From CAYSZB01 sp964435475 (GTDB lineage: Bacteria > Chloroflexota > Anaerolineae > Anaerolineales > Anaerolineaceae), in assembly GCA_964435475.1 (NCBI GenBank), contig CAYSZB010000083.1:1-8714 (forward strand): 8,714 bases of DNA, in the 5' to 3' direction. The translations under genes and the position numbers were made by a program. Positions 1 through 7,176 of the stretch are shown one piece after another (the stretch's first letter is position 1; each line of letters opens with the position of its first letter). Below the pieces are notes generated by a model. The model had not been told where the DNA came from, did not search any database, and worked only from the letters and a program-made list of their open reading frames with translations.

Positions 1-1700
1 TCTTTGGGACCTTTGATAAAAGCCGGCACATTCTTGGTCTGGAATTCATACACATTTGTGTTCACCTTGGCATAGGTCTTGAAATCTTCTTCGGAAAGTT
101 GACCAAGAATCGACCCATAGATCCAGCCCGTGTTTTTATATTGAATCCAACGTTCCAAACTTGCCACATAGTTCTTGTGATATGAAGAAGCACTGCGCAA
201 CGAATTAAGGTTAAGCCCAGGAGAGCGGAGTAGTTTTATGGCACCATCCCACCCGCTGTCAAAAACATCTTGGTAGACCTTGTAGCGTGATTCACCATCC
301 TCAACCACCTTAGTGTAGGCCCCTTCAGTAAACCCAAGTTCTGTCATAAACTTATCTTGGGTAACTTCATACTGCTCCTTGGAAAGACCGAAGGTTCTGA
401 GTGCACCTCCCTCCTCCGTATACAAATAGTCAAAGTAAGTGAACAAGGTTTCCAGGTCTTTGTCCTTTGCACTGGAAGTTACAATATAAGCGGGACCTTC
501 CAGGGAACCCTGGTACATGGCGAAAGGCGTCTTGAATTGCTCGTTCTCACTGCCGTAGATATCGTTGATCGGTTGGGCCGCTGAGAATGAAACATATCCG
601 TTCAGGTAGGGATCATCCGGGTTGGCCAACCTGCCCCCCAGCTGTGAGGAAAACCCATACCATAACCCAACCTTGCCTTGAAACACCTTGCTGCTGTCGA
701 TCGAATAGAATGCATCCGCAGTATGTTCAGGAAAAGCGGTGTCAATCCAACCGTTCTGATACCAGGTATTCACCGCTTGCAAATAGGTCCGGAAACTGTC
801 AGAGGTAGCCCCATTGACGATCTGGTTATCTATAGTTTTGTACCAGGATGCATTCCCGCCACCAAACGCACAAACCAGGTCACCCGGTCCAAAGAAACCG
901 GGGTAGTAAAGGCTCATGCCATAACCATCCTTGATCCCCAGGTCTTCCAGGGCAATATCAAAGATTTTGAACATCCATTCCCAGTCGCTGATATAAACCG
1001 GGTCTGAACCACCGCTGGGGAATACCACGTTGTCCTGCCAGCTATCTACAACTGGTGTACCATCTGAATTAAAATCGACATAAGCACCACTGAAGCTGGA
1101 ACCATCCACCGGGTTCTTGCCATACTTGACGATCCAATCTCGGCGGTACTCATATCCCCCCCAGGTTTCGGGGGTGCTGTCTTCATAAACATAGATCTGG
1201 ATAAAGCGTTTCTCCCCGTCAATCACGTTGGTCGCAGTCGCCTTCAGATCGGGATGCTTGTCCAGGAATGCCATGTAATTGGGCATATATTTTTCCACAT
1301 ACTCGGTGATATCCAGGGCAATTCCTTCATTGTATAAGTCTGATGCCTTGCCCGAGTATGCCGTCAGGTCCATCACGTCCATATAATCACCCGTGGCGAT
1401 CAATGTGTTGAAGTTGTCCGCTTCCGAGCCTGAAACCGGAACCACAAAGCTCAGGTCAATATACTTACCATTACCTTTTTCGTCTGTGCCATAAGGCAGG
1501 GTTTCGAGGTATTTTATGGCCGGGTTATCTCCATAATCCGGGTAATGATCATCTCCCTGGCGGATCCAGAAGGTATATTGGCGTTCCGGGGGAACCGTGC
1601 GCTCCCCGGACGCACTTTCTTCATTTTTGTTACACGCAGTGATCGGTAAAATGACGATCAAACACAACACAATATAAATAAATTTCTGCCAGGGTTTCAT
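1..1700 (-). CDS. Extracellular sugar-binding lipoprotein, SBP-C (3' end outside window)
   Basis: Probable ABC-transporter solute-binding protein, anchored outside the membrane by lipid and expected to capture an oligosaccharide. The ATG at 1698-1700 opens a frame that stays open to the window edge (566 codons plus 2 nt). The N-terminus has Lys2 and Lys6, a hydrophobic core at about residues 7-20, and the lipobox ITAC with Cys23 as lipid-attachment site. From QYTFW (residue 41) it aligns with SBP-A and SBP-B: EADNFNTLIATG, YRRDWIVKYGKNPVDGS, SDWEWMF, DGYGMSLYYPG, AFGGGNA, GKVGLW, AAQPIND and FGLSKEQYE are shared. It is one residue shorter than SBP-A near residue 470 (EDGESR against EDDGVTR), so about 37 C-terminal residues are missing and full length should be about 603. 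It starts 29 bp after the SBP-B stop, so it is probably co-transcribed. It is the most divergent copy near the C-terminus (WIYGSILGQL against WLPGSFTGQL). The family is clear; the ligand is unknown and only inferred from the neighbouring glycosidases. Confidence 0.9.
   Translation of the reverse strand, partial: MKPWQKFIYIVLCLIVILPITACNKNEESASGERTVPPERQYTFWIRQGDDHYPDYGDNPAIKYLETLPYGTDEKGNGKYIDLSFVVPVSGSEADNFNTLIATGDYMDVMDLTAYSGKASDLYNEGIALDITEYVEKYMPNYMAFLDKHPDLKATATNVIDGEKRFIQIYVYEDSTPETWGGYEYRRDWIVKYGKNPVDGSSFSGAYVDFNSDGTPVVDSWQDNVVFPSGGSDPVYISDWEWMFKIFDIALEDLGIKDGYGMSLYYPGFFGPGDLVCAFGGGNASWYKTIDNQIVNGATSDSFRTYLQAVNTWYQNGWIDTAFPEHTADAFYSIDSSKVFQGKVGLWYGFSSQLGGRLANPDDPYLNGYVSFSAAQPINDIYGSENEQFKTPFAMYQGSLEGPAYIVTSSAKDKDLETLFTYFDYLYTEEGGALRTFGLSKEQYEVTQDKFMTELGFTEGAYTKVVEDGESRYKVYQDVFDSGWDGAIKLLRSPGLNLNSLRSASSYHKNYVASLERWIQYKNTGWIYGSILGQLSEEDFKTYAKVNTNVYEFQTKNVPAFIKGPK
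969..1004 (-). repeat. 36-bp exact match of SBP-C to SBP-B
   Basis: Identical to 2813-2848 in SBP-B over 36 bases, encoding the PVYISDWEWMF block; SBP-A differs at five positions here. Read with the SBP-A/SBP-B segment, it gives a patchwork of identities among the three genes. Confidence 0.7.
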
Positions 1701-1704
1701 AATT

Positions 1705-1710
1705 CTATCC
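1705..1710 (-). promoter_or_regulatory. Weak ribosome binding site for SBP-C
   Basis: On the minus strand GGATAG precedes the ATG, with GGA seven bases upstream of the start codon. It is a weaker match to the Shine-Dalgarno core than the sites before SBP-A and SBP-B. Together with the 29-bp spacer this suggests that SBP-C translation may be lower or partly coupled to SBP-B (inference). Confidence 0.4.
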
Positions 1711-1729
1711 AATAAACTAATCATCATTA

Positions 1730-3699
1730 TCAGTTTCCATACAATGTGTCGGCAAGTGACTGTAACATGACGGTTACCTTGTCAGGACCATACTTGTTCA
1801 AGGCATTGACAAAGGATTTCCAATCTTCATCATTGTATGGGTCTTTCACACCCTTAATGAACGAGGGGACGTTTTTGGTCATGAACTCGGCTACATTGGT
1901 ATTGACCTTGCTGTAAGTTTTAGCATTTTCTTCAGTCAGTTGGCCTGTAAACGAGCCGGGCAGCCAGCCGGTATTCTTGTACTGCGTCCAGCGGCGTACA
2001 CCTTTCAACCAATCCGGATGAAATGAGGCTGTTCCACGTAACTCTTCCATATTCAACCCGGGTAAGCGGTCAGGCCGAAACGCCCCATCCCCGATCTCGA
2101 TAACAGTTTCATTAAACTGGTAGCGGGTCACGCCATCCGCTTCCAAAGCCATGGTGTATGCGCCTTCCGTCACCCCGTTGTCGGTCATGAATTGGTTCTG
2201 GGTAAGCTCATATTGTTCTTTCGACAGGCCAAAGGAGCGGATCGGGGCACCACCCTTAGGGTCGTACATGAAGTCGAGAAAGGTAAAGAGGGTTTCCAGG
2301 TCCTTCTCCTCTGCGGCAGTGGTAACAATATAGCTCACACTTTCCTGGTTCGCCTGGTACATGGCATAGGGTGGTTTATTCTGCTGGGATTCGCTGCCAT
2401 AAACGTCGTTGATCGGTTGCGCGGCAGTGAAACTGACAAAGCCATTGAGGTTGGGATCATCCGGGTTAGCCATACGCCCACCCATGGTGGCTTGTGTGCC
2501 ATACCACAAGCCAACCTTGCCGGAATAGATTTTGTTGGTGTCGATCGCATAGAAGATATCCGCCGTATGCTCAGGGAATGCTTTATCGATCCAGCCATTC
2601 TTATACCAGGTATACATCGCCTGCAGGTAGGTTCGTAAGGTATCCGAAGTGCCACCGTAGACGATCTTGTTTTCCGGTGTCTTGTGCCATGTGGCATTGC
2701 CTCCGCCGAATGCACTCACCAGGTCACCCGTTTCCAGGTAACCGGGATAATACAGGCTCATCCCATAGCCATCGGTGATCCCCAGGTCCTCCATCGCAAG
2801 ATCAAAGATCCCGAACATCCATTCCCAGTCGCTGATATAAACCGGGTCAGGACCGCCACTGGGAAATATCACGTTATCCTGCCAACTGTCCGGATCAGGT
2901 GTTCCGTCTTCTTTAAAATCGACATATTCACCCTTAAAAGCAGATCCATCCACTGGATTCTTGCCATATTTGACGATCCAATCCCGGCGGTACTGGAAAC
3001 CACCCCACATAATCGGCACTTTATCCAGGTAGATATAGAGCTGAACGAACCTGGGTTCGCCATCAATAATGTTCGTTGCCGTTGCCTTCAGATCCGGGTT
3101 GGCATTCAAAATTGCCATGTAATGGGGCATATAATTCTCAACCCATTCAGTAATGTCCAGGGCAACACCTTCTTCATAAAGGTCCGTTGCTTTTCCTGAA
3201 TAAGCTGACAGGTCCATCACATCCATATAATCGCCTGTGGCGATCAAGGTATTGAAGTTATCCGCTTCGGACCCTGAGACAGGAGTGGTGAAGCTCAAGT
3301 CTATGTATTTATCATTCCCCTGCTCATCCTTGCCATACGACAGGCTCTCGAGATACCCGATACCAGGGTTTTCGTTGTAATCTGCATAATTCTGATTACC
3401 CGCACGGAGCCAGAAGGTGTACTGNNNNNNNNNNNNNNNNNNNNNNNNNNNNNNNNNNNNNNNNNNNNNNNNNNNNNNNNNNNNNNNNNNNNNNNNNNNN
3501 NNNNNNNNNNNNNNNNNNNNNNNNTTTCGTTGTAATCTGCATAATTCTGATTACCCGCACGGAGCCAGAAGGTGTACTGCAACTCTTCGGGAACGATTCT
3601 TTCCCCAGAAGCACCATCTTTGCTGCCTCCACAGGCAACGAGAGGCATTAACAGCATGAAGCATAAAACAATAATGATCGAGTTCTTTAAATGGCTCAT
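1730..3699 (-). CDS. Extracellular sugar-binding lipoprotein, SBP-B (intact once the assembly gap is removed)
   Basis: Paralogue of SBP-A and SBP-C; a lipid-anchored solute-binding protein of an ABC sugar transporter, ligand unknown. The ATG at 3697-3699 follows a good AAGGTG site. The signal peptide ends in the lipobox LVAC with Cys23, then a GGSKDGASGE linker. Read literally, the frame is broken by N at 3425-3524 plus a duplicated 55-bp block, a 155-bp insertion that is not a multiple of three. Removing the N run and one copy joins QYTFWLRAGNQNYADYNE to NPGIGYLESLSYG and on to the rest. The result is 1815 nt, 604 aa, exactly the SBP-A length, with every block collinear. The stop is TGA at 1730-1732. 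Automatic callers are likely to split the gene at 3298 (a false TTG start at Leu83) and 3301 (a false frame-shifted end). It lies 56 bp after GH39 and 29 bp before SBP-C. I call it a real intact gene, not a pseudogene. Confidence 0.9.
2813..2848 (-). repeat. 36-bp exact match of SBP-B to SBP-C
   Basis: Partner of 969-1004. It lies only about 90 bases from the segment of SBP-B that is instead nearly identical to SBP-A. Confidence 0.7.
2937..2996 (-). repeat. Segment of SBP-B nearly identical to SBP-A
   Basis: These 60 bases match 6530-6589 in SBP-A at 58 positions by hand comparison, while the same place in SBP-C differs at about ten or more. The region encodes the YRRDWIVKYGKNPVDGS block. 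It is part of the coding repeat formed by the paralogous genes, not a separate element. Confidence 0.75.
3370..3424. repeat. 55-bp direct duplicate, left flank of the N gap
   Basis: Identical base for base to 3525-3579. On the minus strand it encodes QYTFWLRAGNQNYADYNE of SBP-B. It abuts the N run directly. This is best explained as the same genomic segment at the ends of two contigs, not as a biological repeat. Confidence 0.95.
3425..3524. other. Assembly gap: exactly 100 N
   Basis: The run is exactly 100 N, a conventional placeholder for a gap of unknown size. Its flanks carry the same 55 bases on both sides, and the paralogue SBP-A has no extra sequence at the matching place. The true gap is therefore best read as negative (an overlap of 55 bp), and no sequence is likely to be missing. 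Confidence 0.95.
3525..3579. repeat. 55-bp direct duplicate, right flank of the N gap
   Basis: Second copy of the block at 3370-3424, also abutting the N run. It continues upstream into the SBP-B signal peptide in the correct frame, so this copy belongs to the contig carrying the gene's 5' end. SBP-A and SBP-C contain related but not identical sequence at the same alignment position, so cross-paralogue identity does not explain the duplication. Confidence 0.95.
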
Positions 3700-3704
3700 C
3701 TTTT

Positions 3705-3710
3705 CACCTT
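3705..3710 (-). promoter_or_regulatory. Ribosome binding site for SBP-B
   Basis: AAGGTG on the minus strand lies five bases before the ATG at 3699. It supports this start, which also gives a complete lipoprotein signal peptide. Confidence 0.65.
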
Positions 3711-3730
3711 TTAATCTCCGTTTTCCTTAT

Positions 3731-3757
3731 GAGCGATCATGGGTAGATGATCGGCTC
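3731..3757 (-). promoter_or_regulatory. Hairpin across the GH39 stop codon, before SBP-B
   Basis: In the transcript the arms GAGCCGATCAT and ATGATCGCTC flank the 6-nt loop CTACCC. They form ten base pairs with one bulged C. The first arm overlaps the GH39 TGA stop (3756-3758), and the hairpin ends about 31 nt before the SBP-B start. It is followed by an A-rich, not U-rich, sequence on the minus strand, and no U-tract follows on the plus strand either, so it does not look like an intrinsic terminator. A plausible role is an mRNA processing or stability element that lets SBP-B/SBP-C transcript outlast the enzyme genes (inference from similar intercistronic hairpins in sugar operons). Confidence 0.5.
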
Positions 3758-5288
3758 AATAATTGATCGTAAACAGCTGGATGTCGTTCACGTCAATCTC
3801 TGTCCTCAGTTTGAGTGTTCCATCATCAAACACAAAACTAACTGCTTCTTCCTGGAGCCGGCTGGCGGACTTGATCTCTTCCACCTGTGCCGGCTTGAGG
3901 TAAAGGGGACTGCCCAGTTTCTGCCATTCAGCCTGTGGATTGCAGTGCGTGTCATCCACCCGCCTTACCGTTACCTGGTGTACGTCTGACAGCCCGCTGA
4001 TCTCAAGCTCAAGGCTCTCCTTTTCGCTTCGCTCGACCAGGCTTTGCTTGTACACCGCGATCTGCAAAGATTTTTCAGCCTTGAATGCAACCGCTTCAAT
4101 ATCCCCTACCTCAAAACGCCAATCATAGCGTTCATCACCCAAAAGCGAGAGCAGTTTGAAGGCCCAGAAGTTGGGTTTGGGGATGCCATGGATGGTTTGC
4201 AGCCCGAAAGCGCCATTGAATGGCTTTGCCAGTAATAACATCTCCTCAAAGATGTCCGAGAAGCACCAGTAAGAGTAACAAACCACCTCGCCATCCAGGT
4301 CGAGAACCGTCTTGAAGGCAAAAGCTGCTGCGACCTTGGTATCATGATCCGGTATGCCTGACGTCGAAGCTACATTCCATTCGGTATAGAGCAGGGGTGT
4401 ATCGCCTGCCTGGGATTTGGCTGTCTTCATCTGGCTGTTAAGAGCACCCTTCGGAATGACCTTAAAAACTTCAGGCTTATAGAATATTTCGCGGCTGACC
4501 TCGGCCGGGGATCTCCCTGCCCCATTTTTTATTGCTTTTAATATACGTTTGGCGTCTTTAAATCCAAAGGCCTGGCCGAAAGCATCGCCCGGGTAGTGAT
4601 GGGTCGAAATGAAATCATACGGCACGCGCTCTCTGTCACAGAATGCCTTGAATTCCCCCACCCACCTGTTGCTCGAAGTCGAGGGGCCGCCCACCCGCAA
4701 ATTGTCATCGACCTCCTTGATCGCAGCAACGGTATATTTGTACAGTTTAAAATAGTCCTGCTGTTTGCCCTTGAAAAACCCCCACAGGTCAGGTTCGTTC
4801 CATACCTCGAAATACCACTGCTCAACCTCCTCATGACCATATCGGTCAATCAGGAATGAAACAAATTCCTTGATATAGTCATGCCATTCGTCGAAGTTCC
4901 TGGGCAGGGTGATGTTGCCTTTGTAATGAAACACCGTCTTTTTCCCAGAAGCAAGCGCGGAGGGCATAAATGACAGCTCCACAAAGGGTTTCATGCCTGC
5001 TGCCAGAACTGCATCGTAAACCTGGCCAACCTGGTAGAAATTGCGACTGGCAACCTTGTCCGCACCAGGCATCGGGATATATTCAGACAGGCGCTGGATC
5101 GTATTCATGTCGTCGTCGAGGATGCCGTGAAAACGAACATATCTAAAGCCTAGTTCATCGTGTGCAAATTTAAGCTGGTCCTGCCAGTCCCTGCGGTGAG
5201 CCTGGAAGGCATGGTCACTGCCCACGCACATTTGCCAGCTGCGATCCGTTGGTTTTGTTTTTGTGTTGATGTCAAATTTGATATTCAT
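3756..5288 (-). CDS. xynB: Glycoside hydrolase family 39 beta-xylosidase
   Basis: Retaining exo-glycosidase expected to release xylose from the non-reducing ends of short xylo-oligosaccharides. The 510 residues begin with MNIKFDINTK and carry no signal peptide, so it should act in the cytoplasm on imported sugars. GH39 hallmarks appear in order: FRYVRFHGILDDD (48-60), FVELSFMPSALASG (102-114), FEVWNEPDLW (160-169) with acid/base Glu165 (codon 4794-4796), YFKLYKYT then RVGGPS, FISTHHYP (227-233), LLYTEWNVAS with nucleophile Glu303 (codon 4380-4382), YSYWCFSDIFEE (338-349) and IPKPNFWAFKLL. From memory these match the Thermoanaerobacterium XynB type, including length (about 500) and the C-terminal beta-sandwich block DDTHCNPQAEW. 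There are about 24 extra residues between His230 and the nucleophile compared with XynB. The start has a weak purine-rich site (AGAAAG, 5295-5300). It lies 34 bp after SBP-A and 56 bp before SBP-B. GH39 also contains iduronidases and other activities, but these motifs favour beta-xylosidase. Confidence 0.92.
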   Translation of the reverse strand: MNIKFDINTKTKPTDRSWQMCVGSDHAFQAHRRDWQDQLKFAHDELGFRYVRFHGILDDDMNTIQRLSEYIPMPGADKVASRNFYQVGQVYDAVLAAGMKPFVELSFMPSALASGKKTVFHYKGNITLPRNFDEWHDYIKEFVSFLIDRYGHEEVEQWYFEVWNEPDLWGFFKGKQQDYFKLYKYTVAAIKEVDDNLRVGGPSTSSNRWVGEFKAFCDRERVPYDFISTHHYPGDAFGQAFGFKDAKRILKAIKNGAGRSPAEVSREIFYKPEVFKVIPKGALNSQMKTAKSQAGDTPLLYTEWNVASTSGIPDHDTKVAAAFAFKTVLDLDGEVVCYSYWCFSDIFEEMLLLAKPFNGAFGLQTIHGIPKPNFWAFKLLSLLGDERYDWRFEVGDIEAVAFKAEKSLQIAVYKQSLVERSEKESLELEISGLSDVHQVTVRRVDDTHCNPQAEWQKLGSPLYLKPAQVEEIKSASRLQEEAVSFVFDDGTLKLRTEIDVNDIQLFTINY

Positions 5289-5294
5289 TGATCA

Positions 5295-5300
5295 CTTTCT
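5295..5300 (-). promoter_or_regulatory. Weak ribosome binding site for GH39 gene
   Basis: AGAAAG on the minus strand is six bases before the ATG at 5288. It is purine-rich but lacks a GGAG/AGGA core. The start is chosen mainly because the protein then begins like known GH39 beta-xylosidases. Confidence 0.35.
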
Positions 5301-5322
5301 TTTAGTATAGGATTTTTCTTCC

Positions 5323-7137
5323 TTATTTCCCATAAAATTGATCAACCAGCGCCTGGAGCATGCTTGTGACCTTATCGGGACCATACTTATTCAAAGCATT
5401 TACATAGGCATTCCAATCGGCATCACTGAAAGGATCTTTTGTACCCTTGATAAAGGATGGGATGTTCTTGGTCATGAATTCTGATATGTTGGTATTGATC
5501 TTGTTTTGAGTTTTTAAGTCGCCTGCGGGAAGTTGACCGGTAAATGAACCGGGCAGCCAGCCAGTATTTTTATACTGGGTCCAGCGTGCCACATTCGCCA
5601 CATAGCCCGGATGGAAGGCTGCTTTACCCCTGACCGAGTACAGGTCAATGCCGGGGAAGCGTTCTGCCTTAACTGCATTCTCCAGGCCTTTGTCAAACAC
5701 CTCCTGGTGTACCTGGTAACGGGTTACCCCGTCATCTTCAACCACCAGGGAATAAGCACCCTCGGTCAAACCGTTCTCGGTCATGAATTCGTTTTGTGTG
5801 AGCTCATACTGCTCCTTGGATAGACCAAAGAAACGCACTGCGGATCCTTCCCTTGAGTACAGGTAATCGAGAAACGTAAAAAAGGTATCAAGGTCTTTGT
5901 CTTTTACAGATGTGGTGACCATGTAGGGCGCAATTTCCTGCCCCTGTTGGTACATCGCAAAAGGTGTCTTGTTCTGCTCGTTCTCGCCACCATAAATATC
6001 ATTGATCGGTTGCGCAGCAGTATAGGATACAAAGCCATCCAGGTAGGGATCACTGGGATCAGCCAATCTCCCGCCCAGGCTGGCTAACAACCCCCACCAC
6101 AATCCCACTTTCCCTGAAAAGATCTTGCTGTTGTCGATCTGGTAGAAAATATCGGACGTGTGCTCGGCAAACCCTGTATCGATCCAGCCATTCTGATACC
6201 AGGTATTCATGGCCTGCAGGTAGGTGCGGAAGCCATCCGAGACCGCACCGTTGACGATCTTGTTATCCGGTGTCTTGTGCCAGGTGGCATTGCCACCACC
6301 AAATGCACAGACCAGGTCGCCTGTCGCCAGGAAACCTGGGTAATAAAGGCTCATACCATAGCCATCCGTGATGCCCAGGTCTTCCATGGCAATATCGAAA
6401 ATCTTGAACATCCATTCCCAATCGCTGATGTAGACAGGGTGGGCTCCACCACTAGGGAATACAACATTGTCTTCCCAGCTGTCCAAATTTGGGCTACCAT
6501 CCGCATTGAAGGTCGTGTATGCCCCACTGAAAGCAGATCCATCCACAGGATTCTTGCCATATTTGACGATCCAATCCCTGCGGTACTGGTATCCGCCCCA
6601 CATATCCCCCACATCATCTAAGTAAAGCATGATCTGCAGGTAGCGCTTCTCACCATCGACGAGATTGGTTGCGGTGGCTTTCAGATTGGGGTTGGCATCC
6701 AGGAATGCTGTGTAATTGGGCATGGAACTTTCCACCCATTCGGTGATATCCATGGCGACCCCTTCTTCATAAAGATCCAGCACGGTGCCCGAATAAGCGG
6801 TCAGGTCCATGACGTCCATATATTCGCCTGTAGCGATCAGGGTGTTGAAATTGTCCGCCTCACCCCCGGTAACCGGGACGTATGTGACAAGATCGATATA
6901 AATATCATTTCCATCCTCATCCTGCCCATACGAGCGGGTTTGGAAATAATCCACGCCGGGATTTGTTTCATAATCTGCATATTGTTCATTTCCAGCCCGG
7001 AACCAGAAAGTGTATTGTCGCTCTGCGGGAATGACGATATCACCTGTTTTTCCACTGTCACTCTTTGCACAAGCACCAAGGGGGAGCAATAAAATGGTGC
7101 ATAGTAATAAAATGATTGATCTTTTCCAATGTTTCAT
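5323..7137 (-). CDS. Extracellular sugar-binding lipoprotein, SBP-A
   Basis: Complete solute-binding component of an ABC sugar-uptake system, 604 aa, stop TAA at 5323-5325. The signal peptide has Lys2, Lys5 and Arg6, a hydrophobic stretch at 8-20, and the lipobox LGAC with Cys23; the mature N-terminus is a polar Ser/Lys/Asp-rich tether. Main conserved blocks: EADNFNTLIATG (93-104), WGGYQYRRDWIVKYGKNPVDG (180-200), PVYISDWEWMF (234-244), DGYGMSLYYPG (258-268), AFGGGNATWHKT (278-289), NGWID (316-320), GKVGLWWG (342-349), AAQPINDIYG (374-383), FGLSKEQYELTQN (437-449), QYKNTGWLPGSFTGQL (521-536) and a closing ALNKYGPDKV helix. It is longer than the usual 400-450-residue family 1 binding protein and resembles the large LipO/YtcQ-like group. 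It sits between the GH2 (39 bp upstream) and GH39 (34 bp downstream) genes, which suggests an oligosaccharide ligand. The exact ligand cannot be read from sequence. Confidence 0.93.
   Translation of the reverse strand: MKHWKRSIILLLCTILLLPLGACAKSDSGKTGDIVIPAERQYTFWFRAGNEQYADYETNPGVDYFQTRSYGQDEDGNDIYIDLVTYVPVTGGEADNFNTLIATGEYMDVMDLTAYSGTVLDLYEEGVAMDITEWVESSMPNYTAFLDANPNLKATATNLVDGEKRYLQIMLYLDDVGDMWGGYQYRRDWIVKYGKNPVDGSAFSGAYTTFNADGSPNLDSWEDNVVFPSGGAHPVYISDWEWMFKIFDIAMEDLGITDGYGMSLYYPGFLATGDLVCAFGGGNATWHKTPDNKIVNGAVSDGFRTYLQAMNTWYQNGWIDTGFAEHTSDIFYQIDNSKIFSGKVGLWWGLLASLGGRLADPSDPYLDGFVSYTAAQPINDIYGGENEQNKTPFAMYQQGQEIAPYMVTTSVKDKDLDTFFTFLDYLYSREGSAVRFFGLSKEQYELTQNEFMTENGLTEGAYSLVVEDDGVTRYQVHQEVFDKGLENAVKAERFPGIDLYSVRGKAAFHPGYVANVARWTQYKNTGWLPGSFTGQLPAGDLKTQNKINTNISEFMTKNIPSFIKGTKDPFSDADWNAYVNALNKYGPDKVTSMLQALVDQFYGK
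6530..6589 (-). repeat. Segment of SBP-A nearly identical to SBP-B
   Basis: Partner of 2937-2996 with two mismatches in 60 bases. Third-codon positions are mostly conserved too, which points to recent duplication or gene conversion between SBP-A and SBP-B. Confidence 0.75.
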
Positions 7138-7143
7138 GATTTA

Positions 7144-7149
7144 TCCTTT
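7144..7149 (-). promoter_or_regulatory. Ribosome binding site for SBP-A
   Basis: AAAGGA on the minus strand lies six bases before the ATG at 7137, a standard spacing. It fixes the start that yields the 22-residue lipoprotein signal peptide. Confidence 0.65.
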
Positions 7150-7176
7150 ATTTATCTCAAACCTAATCTTTTCCGC

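Noticed and set aside
2684..3199. Long plus-strand open frame of 171 codons opposite SBP-B, with similar frames opposite SBP-A (6160-6621) and SBP-C (678-1007) giving related peptides
   Set aside because: The peptides resemble each other only because they are complements of the same conserved SBP codons in the same relative frame. They lack good ribosome sites and protein-family character.
1730..3298. Separate 522-residue protein starting at a TTG codon
   Set aside because: The TTG is Leu83 of SBP-B (IDLSF in the joined protein). The upstream sequence codes for the conserved N-terminus.
3301..3480. Frame-shifted tail of SBP-B after the N run, suggesting a pseudogene
   Set aside because: The shift comes from 100 N plus a 55-bp duplicated contig end. 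Collapsing these restores a full-length frame matching the paralogue.
3370..3579. True tandem repeat or insertion target duplication around the gap
   Set aside because: No mobile-element sequence is visible, the gap is a placeholder size, and SBP-A has no expansion at this site.
3731..3757. Intrinsic terminator after GH39
   Set aside because: No U-run follows the stem on the minus-strand transcript; the sequence after it is A-rich and leads quickly to a good ribosome site.
7138..7176. Promoter between the GH2 and SBP-A genes
   Set aside because: The 39-bp spacer is AT-rich, but I could not find a convincing pair of -35 and -10 boxes, and a promoter inside the GH2 end cannot be judged by eye.
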